Program-made: the position numbers and the translations under genes | In this document: positions 25,848 through 36,663 of the stretch, piece after piece | How positions within the stretch are numbered: position 1 is the first letter of the stretch | Layout of the letters: the number at the start of each line of letters is the position of its first letter | Notes under the pieces: model-generated | What the model saw: the letters and a program-made list of their open reading frames with translations, nothing else | Told to the model about the DNA's origin: nothing | Database searches by the model: none | Source of the DNA: Cyclaneusma minus | Lineage: Eukaryota; Ascomycota; Leotiomycetes; Marthamycetales; Marthamycetaceae | Length of the DNA stretch: 64,000 nucleotides | Direction: 5' to 3' | Assembly: GCA_037179335.1 (NCBI GenBank) | Contig: JAKZHN010000012.1 | Span: forward strand, 310,001-374,000

Positions 25848-26741
25848 ATGTCGGTCAAATTCGAGAAAGAGACAATCAAGCAGACCGGCGGTGTCGCCGG
25901 TTCGCAGGGCATCATGCGCGGAGGTAAACACCAGCTCGCCGACGAGATTGGCACTGCCTTGACCGGCGGCAAGGGCAATGCTGGCCAGCCCGGCTACTTG
26001 GCTGTAAGTAATCCAAGAATGCAAATGGTGAAGATGAAGAATTAATACTAACATTGGTTGTAACAAGCAGGCATACCTCCAGCAGCTCCAGACCAACCCT
26101 CTGCGAACCAAGATGTTGACATCCGGTACTCTCGCTGGTTTACAAGAGCTTCTCGCATCATGGATCGCCAAGGACCGCAACAAGAACGGCAACTACTTCA
26201 CCTCGCGCGTGCCGAAAATGGCGGCATACGGAGCTTTCATCAGTGCGCCGATGGGACATGTGTTGATCAGTCTGCTACAATGGGTCTTTGCCGGAAGAAC
26301 AAGCTTGAAGGCCAAGATCCTGCAGATCCTGGCCAGCAATTTGATTGTAAGTCGAGTCGAGTCGGTCCAAGCATGCATGCTCGTGATGCTAACACGATTT
26401 TGCAGATTGCGCCCATCCAGAACACGGTGTACCTCTGCTCCATGGCCCTTATTGCTGGCGCGAGGACCATCCACCAGGTTCGTGCCACATGGCGGGCGGG
26501 TTTCATGCCCGTCATGAAGGTCAGCTGGGTTACTTCTCCTCTGGCTCTGGCTTTTGCCCAGCAGTTCTTGCCTGAGCAGACCTGGGTACCATTCTTCAAC
26601 ATCGTTGCCTTTGTCATCGGTACCTATGTCAACTCGATTACGAAGAAGAAGAGACTTGCTGCTCTCCGCAAGAAGCACTACGGTGACAGCCGCAGCCAGA
26701 GTGGCCGACCCGAAGACTTCCCTCCTAAGCGCGACTACTAG
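25848..26741 (+). CDS. Mpv17/PMP22 family membrane protein
   Basis: Three exons: 25848-26003, 26071-26346 and 26406-26741, giving 255 residues. Both introns (67 and 59 nt) have GTAAGT donors and AG acceptors and are phase 0. The first has a textbook TACTAAC branch site. The C-terminal half carries the Mpv17/PMP22 pattern: NLIIAPIQNTVYL, a W-x-x-x-P segment around VSWVTSPLALAFAQQFLP, then WVPFFNIVAFVIGTYVN and a basic tail KKKRLAALRKK. Four hydrophobic segments are visible. Relatives sit in peroxisomal or mitochondrial inner membranes, where some act as small-solute channels. The basic KKKRL tail and similarity to fungal PMP22 favour the peroxisome here, but that is inference. The N-terminus is Gly-rich (GGVAGSQGIMRGGKHQ) and hydrophilic. 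Confidence 0.85.
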
Positions 26742-27690
26742 ATTGGGCGGGCATATACGGTGGAAACATCATATCCGTCCAGTCTCGTGATAGGAAACAA
26801 TTTAGGGTATTTTCGAGGAAAACAAATTCTGCAGTGAACGGCCGGATTTCCTTCCTGGGGGGTCTTGATGGATGACGAAATCTCGACTGCGGTGGCCGAA
26901 ATGATAGGCTCAGGGAGCAATGTTACTCGGGTAGCCGCAGAGTTTTGCAACCGTTTCCATGCAACCTACATATTCACTGGAGTGGGCAAGCTACGACCTC
27001 GTGTTACGCGGGCCAGCGTTGGCAGCCTCCTCGGGATACCACCAAATAGGCAAGTTTGTATGTACCTTCCGTTTCCGCCTTCCGATTGGGCATTGGGGTC
27101 TGTGAGAAGTCGACAATATATATGGAGTTTGCTTGACTTTGCTACAGTACCGCCACATTGTGATCGGAGCTTTTCTGCCTGACAGCCTGTGTATTCTCCA
27201 CCTGTCCTGTGAGATGCCGCGCTATGACCGGACGAGAAGGCTTAGCAGCGATTGTGAAAGTGCCACGTTGTGTTGATTTGTGCGAGATGGGGGGCGGTAG
27301 ACCCGATGTGGACGGGGTTGGCATGGCAGTGTTGTCCTCGTGGGGCCGGATTATGGTTACACTGCCACCTCTCTGTCGAGTGTAACGGGCTCTTGTACAG
27401 CCTCTTGTAGGTATGTATTAAAGAGGTAGTCCAGGTTTGTCATCTCCTCTGCATCCTCTCGTTCTCCCCTCGTTTCTCGCGTTTCCTTTGGGCGCTGCCT
27501 CGCCTTCAGCATCAACATCGGTATCAATATCTCCAGAAGACCACCTCTTCTGAGGGCTATACCTCTCTCTGCAAGTCCCCGACGCTCTTCCGTCCCATCT
27601 TCCATCACATCCCCATCAGGTCTCCTCTCCCCAAACTTCCATCGACGACACAGTCTGGCAGAACAACGCAGCACCAAGGCTCAGCCTTAA
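26742..27690. other. Intergenic: 3' flank and pyrimidine-rich leader
   Basis: The left part is the 3' flank of the Mpv17-like gene. The right part, from about 27420 to 27680, is rich in C and T on the plus strand (runs such as CTCTCGTTCTCCCCTCG), as is common for fungal promoters and leaders upstream of the gene at 27691. No additional gene could be supported. Confidence 0.5.
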
Positions 27691-28617
27691 ATGTACGCCG
27701 TCTCCGACGACTACCGCAGCATGCGCTCCCGCTGGCGCGACCAAAACCTCTACTCCCCCCTCACCACCGACTCCGGCGGCCTCATGTCTCCCCCCGGCCC
27801 CCCTCTCCCCACCCGCGCCGCCCTCGAAGCCCGCGCCCGCGCCCGCTACATGCGCCCACCCCCCTACCCACCCAACATGATGACCATGATGGGCCCCCCC
27901 ATGCCCCCCTGCCCACCCCCCTGGATGTCCGGCGCGCTCCTGCGTCGTCCCCCCACACCCCCTGCTCCCGCCCCCGCAGTCCCAGCTCCATGCGATTGCC
28001 ACAGCTGTCGCATCCAGGCTGCACACAAGCACTGTAAATGTGCTTGCGAGGAAGAAGAGGTGAAGGGGAAGACTAAGGATGTGACGATTAGGGGCGTGGG
28101 GTATAAGATTAGGAAGGCGTTTTTGGATGATAATGATAAGTTTGAGAGCTTTGTGGGGAAGTATTGTGATAAGAAACCGAAAGGGCAGCTTACGGATCGG
28201 GTGATAAGTTTGTTGGTTGAGTTTATCAATACGGAGACTTATGCCAACACCTCTTTATCCGACGAAGTCGCAGTATACATCTTAGCAACCGCCTGTTCGG
28301 TAAAATCGCTGAAGGTTTTTGCGTTGGGCAGGTTGGAGGAGTGGGGAGAGGGGGCGGGTATGAAGGAGACGGGGGCGGAAGAGGTGGTGGATGCTATTGC
28401 GCTGGTTTGTTTGTGTGGCGATTCGGATGCGAAGATTAAAGAGTGGCTGAGGGGGGCTTTTACGGGGGAGGGACGGTGGTTGGATGTGCAGGATGTGTGG
28501 GGGATGGGGGCGTGGGAGGCGGCTTGTCATTGTTGTCCGCAGCTGGTGGGGGTTTTTACGGAGGTGCTGGGATTGGTGAGGAGGAATTCGGAGGCGAGGA
28601 TGCCTGCTTTTTTCTGA
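27691..28617 (+). CDS. Pro/Cys-rich protein with a helical C-terminal domain, unknown function
   Basis: An intronless frame of 308 residues starting at an ATG after CTTAA. Three parts are visible. Residues 30-100 are rich in Pro, Met and Arg (MMTMMGPPMPPCPPPW). Residues about 100-122 hold a tight Cys/His cluster (CDCHSC, then HKHCKCAC) followed by an acidic stretch, which could bind metal. Residues 125-300 appear globular and helical. The segment EVAVYILATACSVKSLKVFA resembles the helix after the BTB/POZ fold in fungal BTB proteins, where YxLAxKYxxxxLxxLA is common. A complete BTB domain is not evident, so I leave the function open. The first half uses C-ending codons very heavily, while the second half is G-rich. 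Confidence 0.65.
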   Translation: MYAVSDDYRSMRSRWRDQNLYSPLTTDSGGLMSPPGPPLPTRAALEARARARYMRPPPYPPNMMTMMGPPMPPCPPPWMSGALLRRPPTPPAPAPAVPAPCDCHSCRIQAAHKHCKCACEEEEVKGKTKDVTIRGVGYKIRKAFLDDNDKFESFVGKYCDKKPKGQLTDRVISLLVEFINTETYANTSLSDEVAVYILATACSVKSLKVFALGRLEEWGEGAGMKETGAEEVVDAIALVCLCGDSDAKIKEWLRGAFTGEGRWLDVQDVWGMGAWEAACHCCPQLVGVFTEVLGLVRRNSEARMPAFF

Positions 28618-28735
28618 GGTGGTGATGGGGTTGGGGGAGGGGGTGGGAATGAGAGGTGGGATGGGGGAAAGGGGTGTGAGGTGGATGGTGGGATGGAGAT
28701 GGGTGTTGGGATGGGGGATCACGGGAGATATGGCG
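28618..28735 (+). repeat. G-rich tract 3' of the Pro/Cys-rich gene
   Basis: The plus strand has many runs of three to seven Gs separated by one to eight bases (for example GGGTGGG, GGGGGAGGGGGTGGG and GGGATGGGGG). This begins inside the last codons of the gene at 27691-28617 and continues for over 100 bp. It meets the usual pattern for G-quadruplex formation in RNA or DNA. Whether it matters for 3'-end formation is unknown. Confidence 0.6.
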
Positions 28736-29696
28736 GGGTGCGAGTCGCGGCGGTGTTGGGGATGTTGTGGTGGCAATTTGAAGCCTGGGCAAGACGGGTT
28801 CTATGTCGTATCTGAATGCTCATTTCTACTAATTCACTTTCCGCGCAACTAGATCCCGAGAAATGATACTTCCAAGATGAAAAGCTTCTTCCATCCAGTC
28901 GAATCTTCCGTCTGAGAATGTTTTCAAGTTCGCTGAGCGGAGCCGCCAGCGAATCGAGCCCCTACAAACCCCCATTGCCAATGCTCGATACCCCATCTAC
29001 CTAGCTCACGTGACTTGGCAAAATTAAAAGCCTAACCGGCTACCTCCACAAGCCAACTGCGCACTCGAGTAGCTATAAAATGTCCCGGCTCTTTGTCGCT
29101 TCCCATCCCCCAACCCAGACAAAACATCAATAAAAATTTCACGGACTCTCCACGGCAAGCTTGAAGTCCCAGGGCTTTCCCAAAGCTTGCAAAATACGTA
29201 GAGAAATAGTCTTAGTCCTGTATTCCAACTTTCAAAATCAGGCAACGCCATCTCGACTCACAAACATGTTGGCTGCCGATGTCTGGTCATACCTGCTGTC
29301 AAACTCCAAGTTCACTCACCGCTTCTGTAATCAACTGTCATAGATCCAGAGCCACCACCGCCTCATCTCCACACGCGGTTTCAAGAACTCCATCTTCAAC
29401 ATGCTGCTCGAAGAGCTATAAAATGGTCCAAAATCTCCCTGTTTTTCGATCTCCCAAAGCATAGCTAGACATGAAGCCAAGTTACTCCCGGAGTTCCTGG
29501 TATCTGCTGAATTTAAAGACTCGCGCAGATTGAGAATACTCGGTCTGTACTCTGTATCCAAAATCAGGCATCACTAATGTAGATCGACGTACCTGTTGAT
29601 CTTCAACTTCCGGTCAAATCTGCTGCCGAAGGCCCAGCTTCACCATCGCAACTACGGTCAACTGTCGTTAGCTCGAACACTTCCCCCTGGTTTCCG

Positions 29697-29758
29697 CACG
29701 TGACTCTACAAAAATAAGCTCACTTACAAGCCAACCTGCCGCTCGATGAGCTATAAAA
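29697..29758 (+). promoter_or_regulatory. Promoter-like module, unit 3 of array I
   Basis: CACGTG at 29697-29702, CTGCCGCTCGATGAG immediately before TATAAAA at 29752-29758, and a pyrimidine-rich run just after. AACTGTCGTTAGCTCGAAC lies about 90 bp upstream of the TATA box. Confidence 0.6.
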
Positions 29759-30662
29759 AGTCCCCTTCGCTCTCTCACTTTTCACCTCCCAATTCCATCT
29801 CGTACCTGAACCCTTGCTGCAGGATAGCCTGCAACCCAATAGTCCACGCAGCCGCAGTTTCGCAAGTCCTAAGAATCCGAGCTTGGATAGTTACTTGGAT
29901 GCATGTGCCAACTGATTCGGCCCCTTTCCCAATATCGAATAGCAGCAACCAGACACTCGTGTATATTAAGAATCGATGTTTTGTCATATCTACTGTCTAA
30001 AGCCTATTTCACCACCGCGTTTATATACAACTGTCTTTAGCTGAAACTGACCGTCATTTACACACGCGATTCCAAGAGGACATCCATCCACAAGGGGACA
30101 TGGTGGAAGAGAGCTACCTATAAAAGGGATCCTGCGCCTCCCTAGTTTTGCAAACGCAAATCAGTACTGCTGCAACTTCAATTGCACTCTGGAAGTACCG
30201 GAGCTTCGCATCACGCCAAGGAAGTTTCTGGGGCAAGTGAGTGAAGCTTCAGGCTTGTATCTCAAGATCACATACTGGCATACATGGTTTTGGGAATGAG
30301 CCTGCTGTAGAACTCCAAATTCACCACCGCGTCTATATTCAATTGTCGTTAGCTGCTCGAACCCACCACTGCTTACTACCCACAAGCCAATATGCTGCTC
30401 GAAGAGCTATAAAGGATCCCTTTCCTCCCTCGTCTTCTCTCCCACAAATTCCATGGCACTCACTCAGTCCCAGGGCCCATTGGCATGCCAAGAACTACGT
30501 AGGGCAGCAGCTTCAGCCTTGTGATTCAGGATGAGAAAACAGCAACCTAGACAGTCGTATATTTTGGACACTCAATGTTAGTTCGAATCTTCTGTCGAAA
30601 GCCCAAGGCTACCACCAATTCTGTGTGCAACTGTCGGTAGCTCAAACCCATCACCGTTTACA

Positions 30663-30719
30663 CACGTGATTTTTGCGATCAACATTCACAAGCTGACTGC
30701 CGCTCGAGGAGGTATAAAA
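30663..30719 (+). promoter_or_regulatory. Promoter-like module, unit 6 of array I
   Basis: CACGTG at 30663-30668 lies 50 bp before TATAAAA at 30713-30719, with CTGCCGCTCGAGGAG between and CTACCTCCCCTTCTCCCTCC directly after. Confidence 0.65.
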
Positions 30720-30992
30720 GGCTCAACCTCTACCTCCCCTTCTCCCTCCAGATGCAAATTATATCCTGCAACATGATCATGCCTCACGGCACCTTCGCAG
30801 TTCCAAGGATCACCTCCACGTCAAAAACCGTGCATACTTAAGGTAGGTGCCTAGTGAGCAATAAATTCAGCCCTGTGTTTCGAGACCGCGCACTCACAGA
30901 CCTCTTTCTTGAATTCAATCTGCTGCCAAAGCCCAAATTCACCACCTCATCGACTTCTAACAGTCGTTAACTCAAACCCACCGCCGCTTCCA

Positions 30993-31050
30993 CACGTGAT
31001 TCATCAGGTTCCATTCTACAAGGTGACCTGCCGCTCAAGGAGGTATAAAA
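30993..31050 (+). promoter_or_regulatory. Promoter-like module, unit 7 of array I
   Basis: CACGTG at 30993-30998 and TATAAAA at 31044-31050 are 51 bp apart, as in units 6 and 9. CTGCCGCTCAAGGAG precedes the TATA box and a GCCTCCTTTTTT tract follows. Confidence 0.65.
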
Positions 31051-31626
31051 AGAACCCGCCTTGCCTCCTTTTTTAAATCTCAAACCATCACAAGTTCCTC
31101 ACGGCTTACAATTCCAGGACTCATTTGGACGTAAAGAATTACGTAACTCGACGGATTTAACCCTTTATCATTTCGAGACAGAGCCAACTGACACTTCAAT
31201 AATGCACATTTTTCGAATTGAATAATCATCTTACCCCGAGCTCCAAGGCCACCATCTCACCGGGTTTCAACTGTCATTAGCTCGAACTCTCCACCGCCGC
31301 GGCGCCGCTTTCATACCACTTGATATTCAATATCCATACCATATGATGTCCTACCGGTTAAGCAGGTATAAAAAGGACCCGCATTGCCTCCTTTTTCAAG
31401 TCTCAAACCATGAAGATAGGAACTTCACCTCAGGCTTGCAGTTTCAGAGCTCACTTGCACATAAAAACTTTATAAAACAACGGCTAGCAGTCCTGTATTT
31501 TATCAAAAACAAGTAGGTACTTGACAGCGACATGCACTGTTTTTGAGATCAATCTGCTGCCAAAGTTTCAATTCACCACCTCAATGATATCCAACTATCG
31601 ATAGCACAATACCTCCGCGCCTTACA

Positions 31627-31683
31627 CACGTGATGTTCGGACTCCATTCCAGAAGCTATCCTGCCGCTCGTTGAGGTATAAAA
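31627..31683 (+). promoter_or_regulatory. Promoter-like module, unit 9 of array I
   Basis: CACGTG at 31627-31632 and TATAAAA at 31677-31683 are 50 bp apart. CTGCCGCTCGTTGAGG precedes the TATA box and CGTCTCCTTTTTCAAG follows. Confidence 0.65.
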
Positions 31684-32639
31684 AGGGCCCTCCTCGTCTC
31701 CTTTTTCAAGTCTAAACCCACTAAGGCTAATGCCCCCCTTTAACCGTTCTAGTTCCAGGACTCATCGGCACGTAAAATACCACGCGTATCAACAACCTCA
31801 ACCCTGTATCATTTCTAGACCAAGTACTCGACAACGACATACACACCTTTCGAGTCTAACGTGTAAATCCACCACCTCATCGATGTCTAAATGTCGCTAG
31901 CTGCGACAACTACCGCTGCTTACATACATAACTCTCAGCAGCCGTTTCACAAGCTAACCTGCCGCCCCAGGAGCCATAAAAAGGACGCCTCCTTATCTTA
32001 TACCACCAAACTTGGACCGAGCGCCACAAAGCTGTAGCCGGACCCTTGCGATCCCAAGGCTGGCCTTCACATGTAGATTTCGTAGAACGACAGCTTCAAC
32101 CCTGTATTTCGGGATGAAGTATTTGCAATGGCATTTCCACTCTCTGAATTCCTACCTGCTGCCAAACTCTGAATTCACCGCCTCCTCGGTGTTCAACTAT
32201 CGTAACATCGTTAGCTGAAACAACTACCGCTGCTTGTCGATCCTGCTCTGTCTGGTGCGCAAAACTCATGGATTACTCACGACTCAAGCTCCGGATCACA
32301 ATATTCTCGTTTCACAAGTCCGGGGCGTAATTCACTGACCGATCTCCACCATTACATGTATAAAACCATTCGATAATTGGAATATGAGTGCGTGAGAGAT
32401 CGTCGTTCCCTTTAAATAGGCCGCTCTGTGCTGGTACAGCTGGCCAAATCACGTGATAGAAGCTCAACTTTTGACTCTTTGCTTTCAGCTTCTAGGTTGC
32501 ACAACTATTGAGTGCTGGGCTGCTGACTCATAGGCTTAGAGCTCGAAAAAGGGTATATAAAGACCTACTACTGGCTCTGCATATCCTTAAGAAAACCGAG
32601 AGATGGAGAAAATTGCACTCAGTATCGTAAAGGACTGGA

Positions 32640-33071
32640 AAAACCCCGTTGTCAGTCGGCTCAATATTGAAGGAAAATGAAACTCATGCTTTGAGATCCA
32701 GAACCAAGTTCGTGCAGTTTCGAAGTCCTACATGCAGTGATATGCCGCAACTGATCTCCAAAGCGGGCTGACAGCAACTGGTATCCATGACAGTAGGTCA
32801 GCATGACGACAGCAGTATCGAGATACCGCACTCTCCCAGGCGCGGTTCGTTCCCTCTTGATTCTGGCCCTGAAGGTATTCTGTCTGGGCATACTGGTTGA
32901 AGACTTTGCTCACTGCTAGATTGAAAATGACGGATGGATGATTAATGTAAAGTTGTTCCTCGACTTCAAGTGCTTCGAAGAGAAAAATAGTTGAAGGCTG
33001 AAGGTGTATTTATAGCTTCCCAAAAACCTCTACTGCTCCTCGACTAAAATTGGACCTGCATGCCGCAATGG
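32640..33071 (-). repeat. Array II, left part (leftward unit split by an insertion)
   Basis: This is a leftward promoter-like unit with TATAAATAC on the minus strand at about 33007-33014. GACAGTAGGTCAGC and GACGACAGCAGTATCGAG occur here, as in units right of the insertion (37.8 kb). The unit stops at 33071, where a 4.08-kb TIR insertion begins, and the series resumes at 37151. Subtracting the insertion gives a TATA-to-TATA spacing of about 310 bp, the array's normal period. Confidence 0.7.
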
Positions 33072-33290
33072 ATCTGCTGCAAGGTGCCCGTAGAATCTCC
33101 AGTCTATAGAATCGATGTAGGATTCTATAGACTCAATAGAGGCTACCGGCGCTTTAAAGTACCCGTAGAATTGAAATTAAAGCTTGGATTTGCCTTTTCA
33201 AAATTTGAAACTTTTATAATACAATTTAGAAATAGGCCTTATTACTTTTATTAATTTTTTTAAAAAAATAATAAAATCTAACTTTTTTAA

Positions 33291-33337
33291 AAAATTTGTA
33301 AAAATTTGTAAAAATTTGTAAAAATTTGTAAAAATTC
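33291..33337. repeat. Short tandem repeat, 10-bp unit (AAAAATTTGT)n
   Basis: About four and a half copies of a 10-bp unit inside the 4.08-kb insertion. No further role can be suggested. Confidence 0.8.
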
Positions 33338-33616
33338 GAAAGAATTTAATTATATAAATAGCTTAGAAATATATAGAATAGTCGTATTTTACCTAATTAA
33401 TTTTAATTATATGCCTTTTTTAAAATCTCAGCCGTAAAATCGGGTTAAAATTCAGTTAATGAAAAATAATAACAAATCTTTTTAATTTATTGCATATCGC
33501 TTAATTATAGCAGTTAGCAAATAGTTAAAAGAAATTTGGCTATTTATAAACTAATTTATAAAAAAAAATTATATATATATTATAATACTGACCTTAGGTG
33601 CCTTAGGCACGGCCCC

Positions 33617-33645
33617 GGGCACGGGCCACGCGCCACGCGCCCTAA
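33617..33645 (+). repeat. Fragment of the GC-rich TIR
   Basis: CCCCGGGCACGGGCCACGCG and the following CACGCGCC resemble the outer end of the TIRs at 13219 and 35019, in the same orientation. It stands as an isolated GC island in AT-rich DNA, so it is a truncated or rearranged copy. Confidence 0.55.
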
Positions 33646-34219
33646 ATTCTTAATATAAACGAGTTTGTTTTTTAAACCTTTTTAATAGTATAAAAAGTAT
33701 GTATTTTATATATATGTTTTTAAATTATAAATAAAAATAAAAGGTTTTTTCAAGCCAGAATAAAATTAATAAATTGGAAAGCAAAAACATTAAAAGCAGA
33801 ATATTGGAAACAAATAACGAAATATAAAAACTTAATAAAAAGTGGGAATTCAATAGCGTTTTAAATATTTATAATTGAAATACCCATTTAAATTGGGGTT
33901 TAATATACTATATTAAATAAATAAATAATAAATTAAATTAGCAATTAAAAGCCGATTTTTATAATTTTAGAAAATATTTGTGAAAATAGCATTAAAACTA
34001 TTTAAATAAATTAGAACTTTTAGGCTTTTTTATTAAATAGGCCCTTTAATATAGCAAAGGCATATTATAGCCGTAATTAATTGCTTTAATATAAAGAATT
34101 GCCCTAATATAGGATTTAAATTAAATTATATTTATATTTAAAAAATAACCCCTAAAAAATTACGGTATAAATAATAGAGACAATTGTTTTGAAAAAAAGA
34201 AAATGGCTTAGAAAAGGTA

Positions 34220-34873
34220 TATCGGCAAATCCGGAAATTATCCAAAGCGGGCTATTTTCATAGCCAAGACTTTATATAACCACTACCATCACCATTACCA
34301 ATAAAGGCGCTCTAGGCCCGCTCTGGACCCGGTTTAAATCCATTGGAGCCAGAGCGATTCCAAAGCCAAATTTCTAGCTGCCAGCAATTGCATGCAATTA
34401 ATAAGCTTTTGCATAATTTAAATACCCTTGCAAAAAGGCATTGCATTTTCACAAATTAATTTAGAAAGCAGCTGGATAAAGGTTTTTTGCAATTTTTATA
34501 CCCGCGCAATGCATGCGCAAGCCAGCATTTGGGTGGTGGTGGTGGTGGTGGTGGTGGTGGTGGTGATGGTGATGGCTGGCTAATTGTATACGATGGGAAA
34601 GTAAAGCTATTTGAATATGCAAAATAGCCGGCAGGAAGGTAGAGAAAGGTGGTGGAAAATAATAAAAGGCGGGATTGGGACAGTGCAAACAATTGAGTAC
34701 TTGTTGTGGTATTGCAGTTATTATGCCCTATTAAGTTATTCTGCATTATCACAGCCAATTGCACGGGCCCTAATCCAAAGCGAAACGGTATTTTTATTGT
34801 TAAAATCTATGCGTTAATCCAAAGCGAAGTGCCATTTATTAGGCCCAAAGGGCTATTTCCGGATTTGCCGATA
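34220..34873. mobile_element. 654-bp Tc1/mariner-type MITE
   Basis: The ends are TATCGGCAAATCCGGAAAT and its inverse, flanked on both sides by TA (218-219 and 874-875 in the 34-kb numbering), the target duplication of Tc1/mariner/pogo elements. The paralogous segment at about 13060-13090 lacks the insert and shows the continuous empty site (AAGGGCATAATTTTAAG versus AAAGGTA...TATAATTTTAAG). There is no transposase frame, so it is non-autonomous. It is less AT-rich than its surroundings and contains a (GTG)n run, which suggests it arrived late or escaped RIP. Confidence 0.85.
34531..34575 (+). repeat. (GTG)n microsatellite
   Basis: About eleven GTG triplets, followed by two GAT-interrupted ones, inside the 654-bp MITE. 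The frames encoding His or Pro runs here are artefacts of this repeat. Confidence 0.9.
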
Positions 34874-35018
34874 TATAATTTTAAGTATTTTAAAAGGACG
34901 ATAATTAGTTTTATAAATTACAATTAAAAAATATTAAGGGATTTTTAGCGCTATTTGAAACGAATAGCAATTTGGAAAAAAATATTATTATAATATTAAT
35001 TTTAAATGCTTTAAATAT

Positions 35019-35213
35019 ATACCCCGGGCACGCGCCACGCGCTATACGTCCCAAGCTTTTAATTTTTAACTTTATATACCAAATATATATTTTTAGCGCT
35101 TTGCGCTAGTTTGCAGGATTTTTAAAATCCTATAAAGCTAGAGATTTCCTTTTTTAATTTACAATATTATTTTATTTTAACCTTTGCTTTGCTTTTAAAT
35201 TGCCGTAATAATA
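35019..35213 (+). repeat. Second copy of the GC-rich long TIR
   Basis: Begins ATACCCCGGGCACGCGCCAC and matches 13219-13405 to about GCCGTAATAATAT, with many C-to-T and G-to-A differences. No matching right TIR is found downstream before 37150, so the element it belonged to is truncated. Confidence 0.7.
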
Positions 35214-36479
35214 TATTTTATATTTATAATTTACGGCAATTTACAAATATTTTAAAAAGCTTTAAAATAATATATAATTTTATAAAATTATATATCGATC
35301 CCGGAATAGCTACCGCTTTTATTAAAAATTATATTAAGACTTTTATACGCTAAATATTTATAACGCTTAGCTAGCGTCCAAACGGACCTTTATAAAATAA
35401 ATATACTATCGAGTTTAATAATTCTTAGCCCTAAAATAAAGCAAGCTTTTCGCAATTTTTATTATATTAGCAATTTTAGCTATTTATATCTATTATATTA
35501 ATATAGCTTTTTTGCTTATATTTTTTAAATACCCACGCTTTCGCAAAATTTTGAATAATATTAAATGCGTAAAAAATAGCCAATTAGCGAAAAAGGCTAT
35601 TTTAATTATTTTATACCAATTCCAAATTATTACCAAATCGGCGCTGCCGCTGTTAATTTTTATTTTATTATTTAAAATCAAAGCGAATTTAAATTTTAAT
35701 ACTGCAATTAAAATTGCCTAAATTCGCTTTTACCGCTTAAACAAATTACCTATAATAAAAAGGATATTGCGAATTGCTTGTTGTTTTTTAAAATTAAATT
35801 ATAGCGCAAAAATATAATCTTTAATAAAAGCGGCAATTATACCGTGCTTTATTTCCAATTTAGCAAAATAAATTATAATTATAAAATTATAAAAATTATA
35901 TTAATTAAAACAAAGAATGGAATTTACGCTATTATAGCTTTTAAGGCTTTTTTTCGCCTAAACCTTTAATTTTTAAAAGCCCTTTTTTTTAATAGCTTTA
36001 TTTTTTTACGCAAATATTTTATTATAAAGCTTTATAATCGCTTTTGCCAAATAAATATTTTAGTTTTTAAAATTAAAAAGCATAACTTTTATTATAGCGC
36101 TATTTAGCATATTATTAATTAGGGCATTTTAAATAAAAATATTAAAAAACTTGGCTATTGATTCTTTGCAGCGTTTTAAAGCTACCGCCTTTTTAGCTAT
36201 TGCATTAAATTTATTTTTAGCAAACGCTTTTTTACGGGATTTATTTCCAATATTAATTTCGCAATTTAAGCATTATTTTATGCAGCTTAAATATTATTCA
36301 AATATTATTATATTATTAGCAAATCTATCCGCAAACCGTCGCTGCTTAAAAAGCAAGCTTTTATTTTCTAATTATATCTTTTATTTAAAAGATCCTAACC
36401 GCTAACCTATTAATCCTAGCCATTACTATTTAGCGCAATTCTTTGCGCTTTCGCAAAAGCGTTATATTTGGCTAATTTA

Positions 36480-36663
36480 AGCTTTTGGAAGTTTTTTTTT
36501 TCATTTTTCTTACTATTAAAAAAGGAAAAAAAAAAAGAGTCAAAAAAAGACTCAAAAAAAGCTTTTAAAAACTCTAAAAGCTTTAAATTCAAAGCTGCTT
36601 TCGCCAAACGCTGCTTAACTCCATTTCTTTTTTGCATATAACAAGCAAATTAATATAAATATA
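36480..36663 (+). repeat. Direct repeat Q, RIP-mutated copy
   Basis: Paired with 36898-37110. It shares AATTCAAAGCTGCTT and CGCCAAACGCTGCTT. Compared with the second copy, every difference in the last 70 bp is C-to-T or G-to-A (for example GCACGTAACGAGCAGG versus GCATATAACAAGCAAA). Confidence 0.8.

Larger units (their letters stand above)
28980..32600 (+). repeat. Array I: at least ten tandem promoter-like units, rightward
   Basis: TATAAA-type boxes recur at 29074, 29417, 29752, 30119, 30408, 30713, 31044, 31367, 31677 and 31975 (spacing 289-367 bp), with further boxes at 32359 and 32554. Upstream of most is a CACGTGAT E-box, a CTGCCGCTCGAGGAG-like block touching the TATA box, and a box like AACTGTCGTTAGCTCGAAC 60-90 bp upstream, preceded by CACCACC. 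Downstream is a C/T-rich tract (CCTCCTTTTTCAAG), then conserved blocks TTCCAGGACTCA, ACGTAAAGAA and CAACCCTGTAT. Units are clearly homologous but diverged. No reading frame is conserved between them. My reading is a tandem array of small polymerase II transcription units; products are unknown. Confidence 0.8.
33770..35018 (+). repeat. Dispersed repeat P, copy 2
   Basis: Homologous to 12560-13218 along its length, except for a 654-bp insertion (34220-34873). Like copy 1, it ends directly in the GC-rich TIR (35019 here, 13219 there). The shared junction means that repeat and TIR were duplicated together. Confidence 0.75.

Noticed and set aside
28980..32600. Array I as a row of solo LTRs
   Set aside because: Units lack consistent TG...CA ends, target duplications or spacer DNA between copies, and the promoter modules continue directly from one unit to the next.
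34456..34764. His/Pro-repeat protein frames
   Set aside because: They are translations of the (GTG)n microsatellite inside the MITE.
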